The position numbers and the translations under genes are program-made. The notes beneath the pieces are model-generated. The model was given only the letters and a program-made list of their open reading frames with translations. It ran no database searches and was not told the DNA's origin. A stretch of DNA of 64,000 bases, taken from an uncultured Acetatifactor sp. Its GTDB lineage: Bacteria; Bacillota; Clostridia; Lachnospirales; Lachnospiraceae. Positions within the stretch are counted from its first letter, which is position 1. Each line of letters starts with the position of its first letter. Below are positions 36,447 through 45,969 of the stretch, piece after piece. The DNA is taken from NCBI GenBank assembly GCA_910584865.1, contig CAJUCE010000011.1:76637-140636 (forward strand), given 5' to 3'.

Positions 36447-37270
36447 AGCAGCATCCCCCCTTTTTCATTTACTTCCCCGTCGTCAAACTGGTTCATGATA
36501 CCCATGCAGATCAGGATGATCACCATCAATACCAGGGACACGGCGGAACCCAGGTTGGGATTGTAGGCGCTGCCCAGGAACTGCATGTCGATCAGATCCC
36601 CGATGAGCAGATTGCCGCCCCCGCCCAGCATTTTCGATATGATAAAGGTGCTTACCGCCGGTACGAACACCATGGTCACACCGGAGATGACACCGGGCAT
36701 GCTTAAGGGCACCACCACCTTCAGGAACACCTGCCTGCCGTTTGCGCCCAAATCCTGGGCCGCCTGGATGACGCTCTCATCGATCTTGGTCAGAACGGAG
36801 TACAGCGGCAGGATCATATAAGGAATGTAATTGTAAACCATCCCCAGAACCACCGCTCCCGCCGTGTTGATCATATGCACCCGTGGCAGGCCCACAGCCG
36901 CCAGAGCCGAATTGATCAGTCCGTTGTCTTCCAAAAGGGTCATCCATGCATAAGTGCGCAGCAGAAAGTTCATCCACATGGGCAGCATCACCAGCATCAC
37001 CATGACGTTCTGGCGCTTTGCATTCATTTTTGCGATAATGTAGGCCAGGGGATACCCCAGAACCAGGGAAACCACGGTGGCCACCGCCCCCAGCCAGATA
37101 GAACGCAGAAATACATTGGAGTACTGTCCCACGCTCATCATGTTTTCCAGAGTAAAGGCGCCCGATTTATCGGAAAAAGCAAAATACCCCACCAGCAGCA
37201 TGGGCAGCACGATAAAGACTGTCATCCAGACCGTATAAGGCGCGGAGAGAAGTTTGGAGTTAGATTTCAT
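36443..37270 (-). CDS. potB: Spermidine/putrescine ABC permease PotB
   Basis: A 275-residue permease with six membrane helices and the loop motif QAAQDLGANGRQVFLKVVVPLSMPG. The ATG at 37270 is preceded by AGGAGG and overlaps the end of potA. A longer frame running back to 37462 is only the shadow of the potA repeat region, so it is rejected. Confidence 0.95.
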   Translation of the reverse strand: MKSNSKLLSAPYTVWMTVFIVLPMLLVGYFAFSDKSGAFTLENMMSVGQYSNVFLRSIWLGAVATVVSLVLGYPLAYIIAKMNAKRQNVMVMLVMLPMWMNFLLRTYAWMTLLEDNGLINSALAAVGLPRVHMINTAGAVVLGMVYNYIPYMILPLYSVLTKIDESVIQAAQDLGANGRQVFLKVVVPLSMPGVISGVTMVFVPAVSTFIISKMLGGGGNLLIGDLIDMQFLGSAYNPNLGSAVSLVLMVIILICMGIMNQFDDGEVNEKGGMLL

Positions 37271-38582
37271 TGCCGTCCTCCTCTTCCGTCCCTGCCGCAT
37301 CCGGAGCCTCAAACCTGTCATCGGTTCCCGGCTCACAGGAAATCCCAGGTTCGCCTTGCGTCCCAGGCCCGCCTTGCGTCCCAGGCCTGCCTTGCGTCCC
37401 AGGCCCGCCTTGCGTCCCAGGCCTGCCCTGCGTTCCAGGCCCATGGAATGCCCCTGCCTCATAAACCAGTTCCTCGTCCGTCATATTCATGTCCTCGTCC
37501 ATCTCGTCGCTGAAAGTGCTGTAATCCCCGAACACGCCTGAGTATTCCGACTTCTCCATGACATGAATATCATTGGGTGTCAGCGCCAGGCCGATATGGT
37601 CCCCCACCAGACGGCCTTCCGTAGACTGTATCATCCACTTGAAGCCCGCCACATCCACAATGATCTCATAATGGACCCCCTTGAAGGTGACAGCCGTCAC
37701 ATCCCCCACGATCCGTGTGGCGTCCGGCTCTACTACTTTAATATCTTCAGGACGTATCACCACGTCCACCGGCGTATTTTTACCGAAACCGCTGTCCAGG
37801 CAGCGGAAGCTGTGTCCGGCAAACTTCACCGAATAATCCTCCAGCATAATACCGTCCAGAATGTTGGACTCTCCGATAAAATCCGCCACGAAAGCATTTT
37901 TCGGCTCATTATAGATGTCCGTGGGCGATCCGATCTGCTGGATCACACCCCCGTCCATCACCACCACCGTGTCGGACATGGACAGGGCCTCCTCCTGGTC
38001 ATGGGTGACGAAGACAAAGGTGATGCCCGTACATTGCTGTATTTTCTTCAGTTCCGCCTGCATATCCTTGCGCAGCTTCAGATCCAGGGCGCCCAGGGGC
38101 TCGTCCAACAGCAGAACCTTGGGCTCGTTGGCCAGGGCCCGGGCGATGGCCACCCTCTGCTGCTGCCCTCCGGAAAGCTGGCCGATTCCCCGGTGGGCAT
38201 AGCCGGTAAGGTTCACCATGGCCAGCATCTCCTGGACGGTCCGGCGGATCTCCTTCTCCCCCCGCCTCTTCAGGCGCATGCCGAAGGCAATGTTTTCATA
38301 CACATTCAGATGGGGAAAAAGGGCATATTTCTGAAAGATCGTATTGACCTCCCTTTTGTGGGGAGGCAGCGCGGTAATATTTTTGTCATAAAAGAACACA
38401 TCGCCCGCATCCGGCCTGATAAATCCGGCAATGGTGCGCAGTACGGTGGTCTTGCCGCAGCCGGAGGGGCCAAGGAGGGTAACGAATTCCCCGTCATGGA
38501 TGTCCAGGTCAAAGCCCCCCAGAACCTGCTCCCCGTCATAGGAAACCGTAATGTTCTTTAAGGAAATAATCGTATTTTTCAA
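37260..38582 (-). CDS. potA: Spermidine/putrescine ABC ATPase PotA with collagen-like tail
   Basis: A 440-residue ATPase: Walker A GPSGCGKTT, Q-loop FQKYALFPHL, signature LSGGQQQR, Walker B LLLDEPLGALD, switch His in VTHDQEEALSM, then a regulatory TOBE-type domain. The TTG at 38582 fits the AAGGAG site (9-nt spacing); the ATG 9 nt upstream directly abuts it. The last 60 residues are unusual: five or so Gly-Pro-Gly-Thr-Gln-Gly units of collagen-like spacing and an acidic end. It energises polyamine uptake with PotB, PotC and PotD. Confidence 0.93.
   Translation of the reverse strand: MKNTIISLKNITVSYDGEQVLGGFDLDIHDGEFVTLLGPSGCGKTTVLRTIAGFIRPDAGDVFFYDKNITALPPHKREVNTIFQKYALFPHLNVYENIAFGMRLKRRGEKEIRRTVQEMLAMVNLTGYAHRGIGQLSGGQQQRVAIARALANEPKVLLLDEPLGALDLKLRKDMQAELKKIQQCTGITFVFVTHDQEEALSMSDTVVVMDGGVIQQIGSPTDIYNEPKNAFVADFIGESNILDGIMLEDYSVKFAGHSFRCLDSGFGKNTPVDVVIRPEDIKVVEPDATRIVGDVTAVTFKGVHYEIIVDVAGFKWMIQSTEGRLVGDHIGLALTPNDIHVMEKSEYSGVFGDYSTFSDEMDEDMNMTDEELVYEAGAFHGPGTQGRPGTQGGPGTQGRPGTQGGPGTQGEPGISCEPGTDDRFEAPDAAGTEEEDGNEI
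37345..37441. repeat. 18-bp in-frame minisatellite in potA, about five units
   Basis: Units of about 18 bp (core CCTTGCGTCCCAGGC) encode GPGTQG-type hexapeptides at the PotA C-terminus. Neighbouring units alternate Gly and Arg, suggesting a 36-bp higher-order duplication. Confidence 0.85.
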
Positions 38583-38688
38583 GTGAGGCATCTCCTTTAT
38601 GAAGCCGCCCTGGGGCAGCCTAAATCAGCTGCGTGCCCTGCCCGTCCCGCAGGATCCGACATTTTTCGGGATCTCACGCAATGAATTA

Positions 38689-38717
38689 ACTATACGGGAT
38701 ATTGGAGGGTTTGTCAA
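38689..38717 (-). promoter_or_regulatory. Promoter of the pot operon
   Basis: On the minus strand TTGACA (38712-38717) and TATAGT (38689-38694) are 17 bp apart, a near-consensus sigma-A promoter about 110 bp upstream of potA. Confidence 0.85.
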
Positions 38718-38718
38718 T

Positions 38719-38750
38719 CAAAAAAGAGAGGCCGCATCCCCGCCTCTCTC
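38719..38750 (-). terminator. Terminator of the rubrerythrin gene
   Basis: On the minus strand AGAGAGGC pairs with GCCTCTCT and is followed by TTTTTT, about 40 bp after the rubrerythrin stop and overlapping nothing else. Confidence 0.85.
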
Positions 38751-38788
38751 GAAACATCCCTCTATTATGTCATATTTTACACAACTGC

Positions 38789-39331
38789 TCAATAGTTCTG
38801 CGCATGCACCTCAAAATAGCTCTGTGGATGATTGCAGGTAGGGCAGATTTCCGGAGCCTTTGTCCCCACTACGATGTGACCGCAGTTGCGGCATTCCCAT
38901 ACCTTCACCTCGCTCTTCCCGAATACCGCAGCCGTCTCCACATTTTTAAGCAGCGCACGGTATCTCTCCTCATGGTGCTTCTCAATTTCCCCCACAAGGC
39001 GGAACTTTGCCGCAAGCTCCGGGAAGCCTTCCTCCTCTGCGGTCTTGGCAAAATTCTCATACATGTCTGTCCACTCGAAGTTTTCGCCGTCCGCGGCTGC
39101 TGCCAGGTTCTCCTTCGTATCGCCGATGCCCGCCAGCTCCTTAAACCACATCTTGGCATGCTCTTTTTCATTTTCCGCCGTCTTCAGAAACAGGCCCGCA
39201 ATCTGCTCGTAGCCTTCCTTCTTCGCTACAGAAGCAAAATAGGTGTACTTATTCCTCGCCTGGGATTCCCCTGCAAATGCTGCCTCCAGATTCTTTTCTG
39301 TCTGCGTTCCCGCATACTTTGTTTCTTTCAT
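38789..39331 (-). CDS. rbr: Rubrerythrin
   Basis: A 180-residue rubrerythrin. The N-terminal four-helix domain has the di-iron Glu and His ligands (FAGESQARNKY, ENEKEHAKMWF, IEKHHEERY), and the C-terminal rubredoxin-like domain has two CxxC knuckles (CRNCG and CPTCN). It reduces hydrogen peroxide in the cytosol of anaerobes. GAGGAG precedes the ATG. It is monocistronic with its own promoter and terminator. Confidence 0.97.
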   Translation of the reverse strand: MKETKYAGTQTEKNLEAAFAGESQARNKYTYFASVAKKEGYEQIAGLFLKTAENEKEHAKMWFKELAGIGDTKENLAAAADGENFEWTDMYENFAKTAEEEGFPELAAKFRLVGEIEKHHEERYRALLKNVETAAVFGKSEVKVWECRNCGHIVVGTKAPEICPTCNHPQSYFEVHAQNY

Positions 39332-39381
39332 GTTCCTCTCCTCTCTTCAATGACAGAACTCTATGACTTTTCCGTAATGAC

Positions 39382-39410
39382 AATATAGCACAAATTCCGA
39401 CTTTCGGCAA
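39382..39410 (-). promoter_or_regulatory. Promoter of the rubrerythrin gene
   Basis: On the minus strand TTGCCG (39405-39410) and TATATT (39382-39387) with a 17-bp spacer, about 50 bp before the start. Confidence 0.6.
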
Positions 39411-39479
39411 GGATTTACCACATATCAAATCTCCCCGGCCTGCTCAATCCGCATAACGATTCCCACGATAATACAATCC

Positions 39480-41864
39480 CTACCGCGACTCCTGCAAAAG
39501 CAGGCTGACCCTGTTCTGAATCTTATCTACCGTCCTGTCCAGATCCACCTGCCCGGAAAAGTACGCCTGCGCCTCCTCGTTGATGATATTCTGGATCACC
39601 GGATGCATTTCATACCGGTTCTGCACGCTCTCCACCAGTTCCCTGACTGCATTCACCTCTTCCCGGGTGGCGGCATATACCGCGATACTTCCGTCCGGAC
39701 CCCCGTAGTATTCCTTTGGCAGTTTTTCCTGCCCTGTGCCGCCCTCTGAATCGGTGTAATCCTCCTGCATAGCTGCTTCCATTACCTCGTCGAAACGTTC
39801 CTGCACCATGGGAAAGCCCTGTCCGTCATATCCCTGCAGCAGGTAAAATTTCACGAACTCCCATGCTCCTGCCTGGTTCGCACTCCTTGCGTTCACAGCC
39901 ACGGCACTGCCCCTGAAATCCACTGCAGTCCCGCTGCCCTTCACCGTGGGAAAGCCGATGACGCCAAGGCTTCCGCCGTACTTCTCCTTCTCCATCTGAT
40001 AGTCCGCCACACTGGAGAAAATGCCCACAGTGAGCACCTGCTTCCTCTCCCGGATCCCCTGCAGGTGGCCCACATCTCCGAAGTCGGGATCATAATTTCC
40101 CGCGAAGGAAAGCACCTCTTTAAAATAATCCCCGTCAAATTCACACCTTCCCGTATCCCAGTCCACAAACTCATCCATGGCCGCGCAGCAGAGTGTGGTA
40201 AGCACCGGCTCGTCCGCCGAAAAGCCGCCCACGGCATTCAAATCCTTCCCGCTGCCTTCCAGGAGCCGGAGCAGTTCCGAAAAGGTGACGCCGCTCTTTC
40301 CCCCTGTCACATCGGCATAGCCCCACATGGAATAGAGCTGGAAGGAAGGGGCTATGCTGTATAAGCTCCCCTGCTCCTCACAGGCCTTTAACACCGACTG
40401 TACCAGCATACTCTCCGAAACCGCCCCGTCTTCTTCCATGAATCCATACAGATCCGCCAATACGCCCTTCCCGGAAAAAACCCGGTAATCGATCCCCGAT
40501 ACGCCGATAATGTCCGGCGCTTTTCCGGTAACCACATCCAGCTTCAGCTTCTCTGCGGCATCCTCATAGTTTCCTTCCCTGCTGTAATAATCCACAATCT
40601 GCACCATGTATCCGGCACTGTCCCGGTTAAACTGTACCACGGCCTTCTCCAGATCCTGTGCCGTCATAGTCACCCCCAGGGTCACGATCGTTTTGTCCGT
40701 GCTGCCCGGCGTTAAGACAGCCAGTTCCAGAGCGCCCGATTCTCCATCCCGGTCAATGATTTCAATCCTGTCTTCCCCTTTTCCCAAAAATACAATATCT
40801 GCTGACAGAAGTCCATAAGATGCCAAATCAAACACCTCTGTCCTTTTCTGCGTATCATACCGGAATTCGTACATACGATTGTCCCGGCAGTACAGCCATC
40901 CCCTGCCGGTGAATGTAAAATGCTCCGGAATATTTCCGTCCTCCATGCCGAAGCAGTCATAGGCCGTTCCCAGCTTCACCGGCTCCATCAGCTTCTTCTC
41001 TGCCACGTCGAGCTCCTGCAGCTGGATTTCACTGTCGTTCCTCACGAGAAAACCAGGCCTGCCCTCCCCGTCTACCTGGAAATACAGCACATCCACTCCG
41101 GAAACATTAGGAATATCCTGATAAAAAACGGTTTTCCCATCCCTGTCCTTCACATAGACCCGATCCGTCTCATACCATACTTCCCTTTCTACACCCTCGA
41201 TATCTCTCATCTGGGGTATCACCAATTCGCACCAGATATAACAATACCCTTCCGAATCCGTCTCGATACCCCTCAAAACCAGACAATTTCTGTCGGAATA
41301 ATCTTCCAGTTCTACTTTTTCATACGTCCCGGAACCGTTTTTCGTATCGATCTTCCACAGGCCTGTCTCCTCTCCTGCTGCCGGAAGATAGAGATTCCCG
41401 TCCTTATCCGCCGCTATTCCGGACTGCAGGGCAACGTCCTGCAAAGAAACCTCTCCCTCCACGGTAAGGCTGTCCTTCCCGATGCTGTCCAGCCATGTTC
41501 CGCCGCCGCTGTCAAATAATCCATAAAATGTCTGACCGGCAGACAGAATCTGCGCATAGGCCTTCTCCAACGGGAAATAAGCCGGCTCCCAGATGACCGG
41601 TCCCTCGTCCCAGACAGAATTGCCCGTCCCGGCCTGCCCGGTATTGCCGTTCCCGTATGCGCCGCTGCTCCCGGCCCAACCACCGCTTTCCATGCCCGCG
41701 CCGCCGGCCTCCCCGTTCTGACTACCCTCAGCGCTGCCTTTTATATCCACACCCGCAAGAATATCCGTTGCTTCCTGCTCCCTGTCGGCTCCCTTCCCGC
41801 AGCCTGTTATGACAAGTGCCATGATGCCGGCAGCAGCAATAAATCTGCGCTTTTTCTTCCCCAT
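39480..41864 (-). CDS. Two-part extracellular lipoprotein: N-terminal domain plus solute-binding-protein domain
   Basis: A 794-residue lipoprotein with a lipobox VITGCG at about residues 18-23. After a Gly/Ser-rich linker, residues about 85-385 form a beta-rich domain with propeller-like repeats. From about 390 a family 1 solute-binding domain follows (VTLGVTMTAQDLEKAVVQFN, KAPDIIGVSGIDYR, FRGSAVAVNA, GAWEFVKFYL). Such binding domains normally feed a sugar ABC transporter, but no permease is adjacent. The fusion suggests an orphan sensor or receptor at the surface. It is transcribed alone. Confidence 0.8.
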   Translation of the reverse strand: MGKKKRRFIAAAGIMALVITGCGKGADREQEATDILAGVDIKGSAEGSQNGEAGGAGMESGGWAGSSGAYGNGNTGQAGTGNSVWDEGPVIWEPAYFPLEKAYAQILSAGQTFYGLFDSGGGTWLDSIGKDSLTVEGEVSLQDVALQSGIAADKDGNLYLPAAGEETGLWKIDTKNGSGTYEKVELEDYSDRNCLVLRGIETDSEGYCYIWCELVIPQMRDIEGVEREVWYETDRVYVKDRDGKTVFYQDIPNVSGVDVLYFQVDGEGRPGFLVRNDSEIQLQELDVAEKKLMEPVKLGTAYDCFGMEDGNIPEHFTFTGRGWLYCRDNRMYEFRYDTQKRTEVFDLASYGLLSADIVFLGKGEDRIEIIDRDGESGALELAVLTPGSTDKTIVTLGVTMTAQDLEKAVVQFNRDSAGYMVQIVDYYSREGNYEDAAEKLKLDVVTGKAPDIIGVSGIDYRVFSGKGVLADLYGFMEEDGAVSESMLVQSVLKACEEQGSLYSIAPSFQLYSMWGYADVTGGKSGVTFSELLRLLEGSGKDLNAVGGFSADEPVLTTLCCAAMDEFVDWDTGRCEFDGDYFKEVLSFAGNYDPDFGDVGHLQGIRERKQVLTVGIFSSVADYQMEKEKYGGSLGVIGFPTVKGSGTAVDFRGSAVAVNARSANQAGAWEFVKFYLLQGYDGQGFPMVQERFDEVMEAAMQEDYTDSEGGTGQEKLPKEYYGGPDGSIAVYAATREEVNAVRELVESVQNRYEMHPVIQNIINEEAQAYFSGQVDLDRTVDKIQNRVSLLLQESR

Positions 41865-41981
41865 AGTCCCATACCCCTCTCTTTATTTCCTTATGGTCTG
41901 GGGCTATTTTATCTGTCTTTTGTATCCTGATTGTATCGGCTCATTCTGCCGCCGCTTCATCCGTCCCTGATAGAGATAGAT

Positions 41982-43868
41982 TTAAGCATTCTGCATCTGC
42001 TGCCTGTTATACTGCAGGGTATAGAGGTCATAATACCGGCCCTTGCGGTGCAGCAGCTCCTGATGGCTCCCCTGCTCCACAATCTTCCCGTGGGACAGCA
42101 GGATGATATTGTCCGCATGCTGGATGGTGGAAAGCCTGTGGGCCACGATGAGCATGGTTCCGATATTCTTCATTTTCTCCAGGCTGTCCTGGATCAGCAG
42201 CTCCGTCTCCGTATCGATATTGGCGGTGGCCTCGTCCAGGATCATCACAGAGGGCCTGTGGATAATCGTCCGGGCAAAGGAAAGAAGCTGCCTCTGGCCC
42301 GCAGAGAAATTGTTGCCCCGCTCCCGCACCACTTCGTCAAGGCCGTTCTCAAGCCTCCTGATAAAGCCGTCCGCATTGACGTAACGGCAGGCCTCCCACA
42401 CCTCGCTGTCCGTCACACCCTCCTTGCGCAGCAGGATATTGCTGCGGATATCGCCGGAGAACAGAAACACATCCTGAAGCATCTGCCCGAAATGTCGCCG
42501 CAGGGAGGATATCTTAATCTTCCGTATATCGATGCCGTCGATGAGGATCTGTCCCTTCTGGATATCGTAATTGCGGCAGATCAAACTAAGGATTGTAGTC
42601 TTTCCCGAACCGGTGGACCCCACAAAGGCCACCGTCTGCCTGGGCTCCACATGGAAGGATACTCCCTTGAGCACCCACTCATCCGGTTTATAGCAAAACC
42701 ACACATCCCGGAACTCGATCTCCCCACGAATCTGCGGCAGTTCCATGGCATCCGGCGAATCTACCACCTCCGGCTCCATATCCAGGATGGTAAATATCTT
42801 CTCCGCCGCCGCAAAGGAGCGCTGCAGCATGTCGAACTGCTCCGCCAGAGCCTGGATGGGATTGAAGAAACGGGAGATATACATATAAAATGACACCATT
42901 ATGCTGCTGTCGATCACCTGTCCGAAATAGTGGATATCCTTAATATATCCCTTCGCCCCGAAATAAAACAGGCACAGGTTCGAGGAGATGAACAGCATAT
43001 ACACCATGGGCTGGAAAATGCCGAAAACAAACATCCTGTTGTACTTAGCCTTCTTCAGCTTCCGGCTGCGGTCCAGGAAATCATCCAGTTTCCGCTCCTC
43101 CCTGTTGAAAATCTGGGTAATCTTCATGCCTGACAGATTTTCGGACAGATAGGTATTGATGTCCGTGGTGGCGTCGTTCACCTGCAGGTGCACCCGCCGG
43201 GAGAATTTCCGGAAAATCACGGTAAACAGCACCACAAAGGGAACGAAGCACAGAACCATCAGTGTCAGCGCATAGTTCAGCATCAGCATGGCGCCCAGAA
43301 CCCCCACGATCACCATGGTATTCTTGGCCAGTGTCACCAGGATGTTCGTAAACATAAAGGAAATGGCATTGGGATCGTTGGAAACCCTAGTCACCAGTTT
43401 GCCCACGGGAATGTTGTTCAGCTGTTCATGGCTTAAGCTCTCAATATGGGTAAACACATCCATCCGGATGCGTGACAGAATCTTCTGGCCCGTCTTCTGC
43501 AGAATCATGGCCTGGAGATAAGTGCAGACCATGGACACCACCAAAATCCCCGCATACACTCCCACCATGGCATACAGGCTGTTCAGCTCAAAATCATCCC
43601 GGATCAGGCCCTGAATCCGTCCGATGATCAGCGGGGACAGCAGATCGTACACAATGGAAAACAGCATCACAAAAAACACCAGAATGAAACTCTTCCAATA
43701 GGGCCTGGCATAGCCTAGGAGCCTGCGGACAATCTCCCTGTCCGGAATGCTCCGCTCCTTCTCATGTGTGTCCTTCACCTTCCGAAGCGCCGCGTAAGCT
43801 GCCAGAAACACAATGGAAAAAGAACCTATAATACTTCCTACAATTAAAATAGGCAGATATTCATTCAT
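41982..43868 (-). CDS. ABC exporter half-transporter, canonical ATPase protomer of the second pair
   Basis: A 628-residue exporter: six membrane helices to about residue 365, then Walker A GSTGSGKTT, signature FSAGQRQL, Walker B ILDEATANID and switch His in VAHRLST. The ATG at 43868 overlaps the preceding gene's end by 8 nt and follows GGAGGAAGGAG; the upstream in-frame extension reads through the neighbour's 3' end and is rejected. With intact Glu and His it is the catalytic protomer. Confidence 0.92.
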   Translation of the reverse strand: MNEYLPILIVGSIIGSFSIVFLAAYAALRKVKDTHEKERSIPDREIVRRLLGYARPYWKSFILVFFVMLFSIVYDLLSPLIIGRIQGLIRDDFELNSLYAMVGVYAGILVVSMVCTYLQAMILQKTGQKILSRIRMDVFTHIESLSHEQLNNIPVGKLVTRVSNDPNAISFMFTNILVTLAKNTMVIVGVLGAMLMLNYALTLMVLCFVPFVVLFTVIFRKFSRRVHLQVNDATTDINTYLSENLSGMKITQIFNREERKLDDFLDRSRKLKKAKYNRMFVFGIFQPMVYMLFISSNLCLFYFGAKGYIKDIHYFGQVIDSSIMVSFYMYISRFFNPIQALAEQFDMLQRSFAAAEKIFTILDMEPEVVDSPDAMELPQIRGEIEFRDVWFCYKPDEWVLKGVSFHVEPRQTVAFVGSTGSGKTTILSLICRNYDIQKGQILIDGIDIRKIKISSLRRHFGQMLQDVFLFSGDIRSNILLRKEGVTDSEVWEACRYVNADGFIRRLENGLDEVVRERGNNFSAGQRQLLSFARTIIHRPSVMILDEATANIDTETELLIQDSLEKMKNIGTMLIVAHRLSTIQHADNIILLSHGKIVEQGSHQELLHRKGRYYDLYTLQYNRQQMQNA

Positions 43869-45642
43869 TGCCAGCCGCTCCTTCCTCCTCCAGTTTCTGA
43901 AGGTCCACCATCTTCCGGTATTCCGGACAGTTCTCGTACAGCTCTGCGTGAGGCCCGGAGGCCACAAGCTCCCCGTCTTCAATAAACAGGATTTTGTCCA
44001 TCTTCTCTATGGTGGTGACCCTGTGGGCAATGAGGATGGTAGTCCTGCCCTGCCTGGCCTCCCGCAGATTCTCCAGGATGGCCGCCTCTGTCTTGGTATC
44101 CACCGCAGACACGGAATCGTCCAGAATCAATATGGGCGCGTCCTTCATCAGCGCCCGGGCGATGGAAATCCTCTGCTTCTGGCCGCCGGACACCGTGACG
44201 CCCCGCTCCCCCAGAATCGTATTGTAGCCCTGCTGAAACTCCTTGATATTGCTGTGCACATCCGCAAGCCTTGCCGCCTGGGCCACAGCCCTTGGATTGT
44301 AGGCATCCACCCCGAAGGCGATATTTTTCTCTATGGTGTCGGAGAACAGGAAATTGTCCTGGGGTACATAGGCGCAGGCCGCCCGCAGGTCACGGATTTT
44401 TACATCGTTCACGTCATGGCCGTCGATGAACAGCGTGCCGTCCGGGACATTGTAGGTGCGCAGGATCAGATCCACAAGCGTCGTCTTGCCGGAACCGGTC
44501 TTTCCCACCAGTCCCACATTTTCCCCCGCCCTGATAGTAAAGGATACGTTTTTCAGCACATCCAGTTCCCCGTCGGGATAGTTGAATGTCAGGTTCCGGA
44601 ACTCAATGTCCCCCCGCACATCCTGCAGGCTCCCGGCGCCCTCCCTGTCCGTCACGTCAATCTTCGCGTCCAGCAGCTCCCCCAGACGGTCCAGGGACGC
44701 CTTCCCCCTGGAAGTCATGTCTATGAGCTCGGACACCGCCATGATAGGCCAGATGACGGCATTGAAATAACCGATGAACTCCACCAGCTGGCCGGCATTG
44801 AACTGGTTTTTATACACAAGATATCCCCCGTAGCCAAGAATCACGCAGACCACGCTTTCCACGAACATGGTCACCATGATCCGCAGCAGCACGGAAGACT
44901 TAGTGTGGTCAATATTGGCCTCCTCATTCTCCTCGTTCAGCTTCTGAAAGGCCATCAGCTCCCTGGCCTCCTTGACGAAGGCCTTTATCACCGCAATGCC
45001 GGAAAAGCTCTCCTGGGAGAAATCGGAAAGCCTGGAAAAAGCCTCCTGGCGGATGTCCCACTTTTTCATCATCTGCTTCCCGATCACCGTGGCCGCCCCC
45101 AGCAGAAACGCCATGGGAATCAGGGACAATAATGTCAATCCCGGATCCATCTTCCACATGTTCATCACCGCAAGCACGCCAAGCAGCAGGGCGTCAAAGA
45201 ACATCAATACGCCCCATCCGAAGCAGTCCTGTACGGTGTCCAGGTCATTGGTGAACAGGCTCATGAGATTCCCCACCTTGTTGACCTGGTAATATTCCCG
45301 GCTTAAATCCTTGGCATGGTCAAACATCCGGTTGCGCAGATCCGCCTCCAGGCGCACCGCTGCCCCAAAGAAACATATCCTCCACAGAAACCGCCCGAAC
45401 ACCATAGCCAGGACAATCTTCACCATGGGCATAGCGATGCCGTCCAGAAGGAAATCCATGTCAAAGGCCCTCTGCATGCCGTCCACGCTGACGGTCCCGC
45501 TGTTCATGCCGTTGATCACCATCCTGTAGATCTTGGGGATCTCCAGCTGCAGAAAGTCCACCATCACAAGGGAAATCAGGCCGAAAATAAGCCATCCGGC
45601 ATACTTGAAATAGTATCTGTTGATATGTTTTCCGAAAATCAT
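43861..45642 (-). CDS. ABC exporter half-transporter, degenerate protomer of the second pair
   Basis: A 593-residue exporter with six membrane helices and Walker A GKTGSGKTT, signature VSGGQKQR, Walker B ILDDSVSAVD. The catalytic Glu is replaced by Asp, so this is the degenerate partner, although its switch His (IAHRVTT) is kept. This pair and the one at 8258-12142 show the same asymmetry. AAGGGAG precedes the ATG. It is the first gene of the two. Confidence 0.92.
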   Translation of the reverse strand: MIFGKHINRYYFKYAGWLIFGLISLVMVDFLQLEIPKIYRMVINGMNSGTVSVDGMQRAFDMDFLLDGIAMPMVKIVLAMVFGRFLWRICFFGAAVRLEADLRNRMFDHAKDLSREYYQVNKVGNLMSLFTNDLDTVQDCFGWGVLMFFDALLLGVLAVMNMWKMDPGLTLLSLIPMAFLLGAATVIGKQMMKKWDIRQEAFSRLSDFSQESFSGIAVIKAFVKEARELMAFQKLNEENEEANIDHTKSSVLLRIMVTMFVESVVCVILGYGGYLVYKNQFNAGQLVEFIGYFNAVIWPIMAVSELIDMTSRGKASLDRLGELLDAKIDVTDREGAGSLQDVRGDIEFRNLTFNYPDGELDVLKNVSFTIRAGENVGLVGKTGSGKTTLVDLILRTYNVPDGTLFIDGHDVNDVKIRDLRAACAYVPQDNFLFSDTIEKNIAFGVDAYNPRAVAQAARLADVHSNIKEFQQGYNTILGERGVTVSGGQKQRISIARALMKDAPILILDDSVSAVDTKTEAAILENLREARQGRTTILIAHRVTTIEKMDKILFIEDGELVASGPHAELYENCPEYRKMVDLQKLEEEGAAGNE

Positions 45643-45969
45643 ATGTACTCCCTTCCTTCCGGCATTTTCTCATTGATTTTCATTTTCCGATTATTGCCGC
45701 ATCTATAGATCATACTACCTTGATGCGCTCTAAGTCAAGCACAAAACCTCCGTTTTAACAATGACATATAAACAAACTCCCCAACCTGCGCAAATGGTAT
45801 TCCGGAATCCCCAGTATGGTAGAGATACTCCTTCTCCGGGATTAGAGGCTTGAGAAAGAAAATAGGCTGCAATGTTTATTTGATTTTGGCATAAAATGGC
45901 CATAAGCGCCGTGGCAGCCTGCAACCCATGGCACTTATGGCCTTCAGAATCCCTATAAGCGTCGCTACC
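45643..45969. other. Intergenic region between the second exporter pair and the MerR gene
   Basis: No gene seen. It carries the MerR terminator at 45898-45942 and, near the exporter, the promoter region for that pair, which I could not pin down. Confidence 0.5.
45898..45942 (-). terminator. Hairpin terminator of the MerR-type gene
   Basis: GGCCATAAG and CTTATGGCC arms, extended by complementary CCATGG/CCACGG segments, form a long stem 28 bp after the MerR stop, followed on the minus strand by ATTTTAT. Confidence 0.7.

Noticed and set aside
37271..37462. Upstream extension of potB with Arg-Lys-Ala-Gly-Leu-Gly repeats
   Set aside because: This is the potA minisatellite read in another frame. 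AGGAGG and the overlap with the potA stop point to the ATG at 37270.
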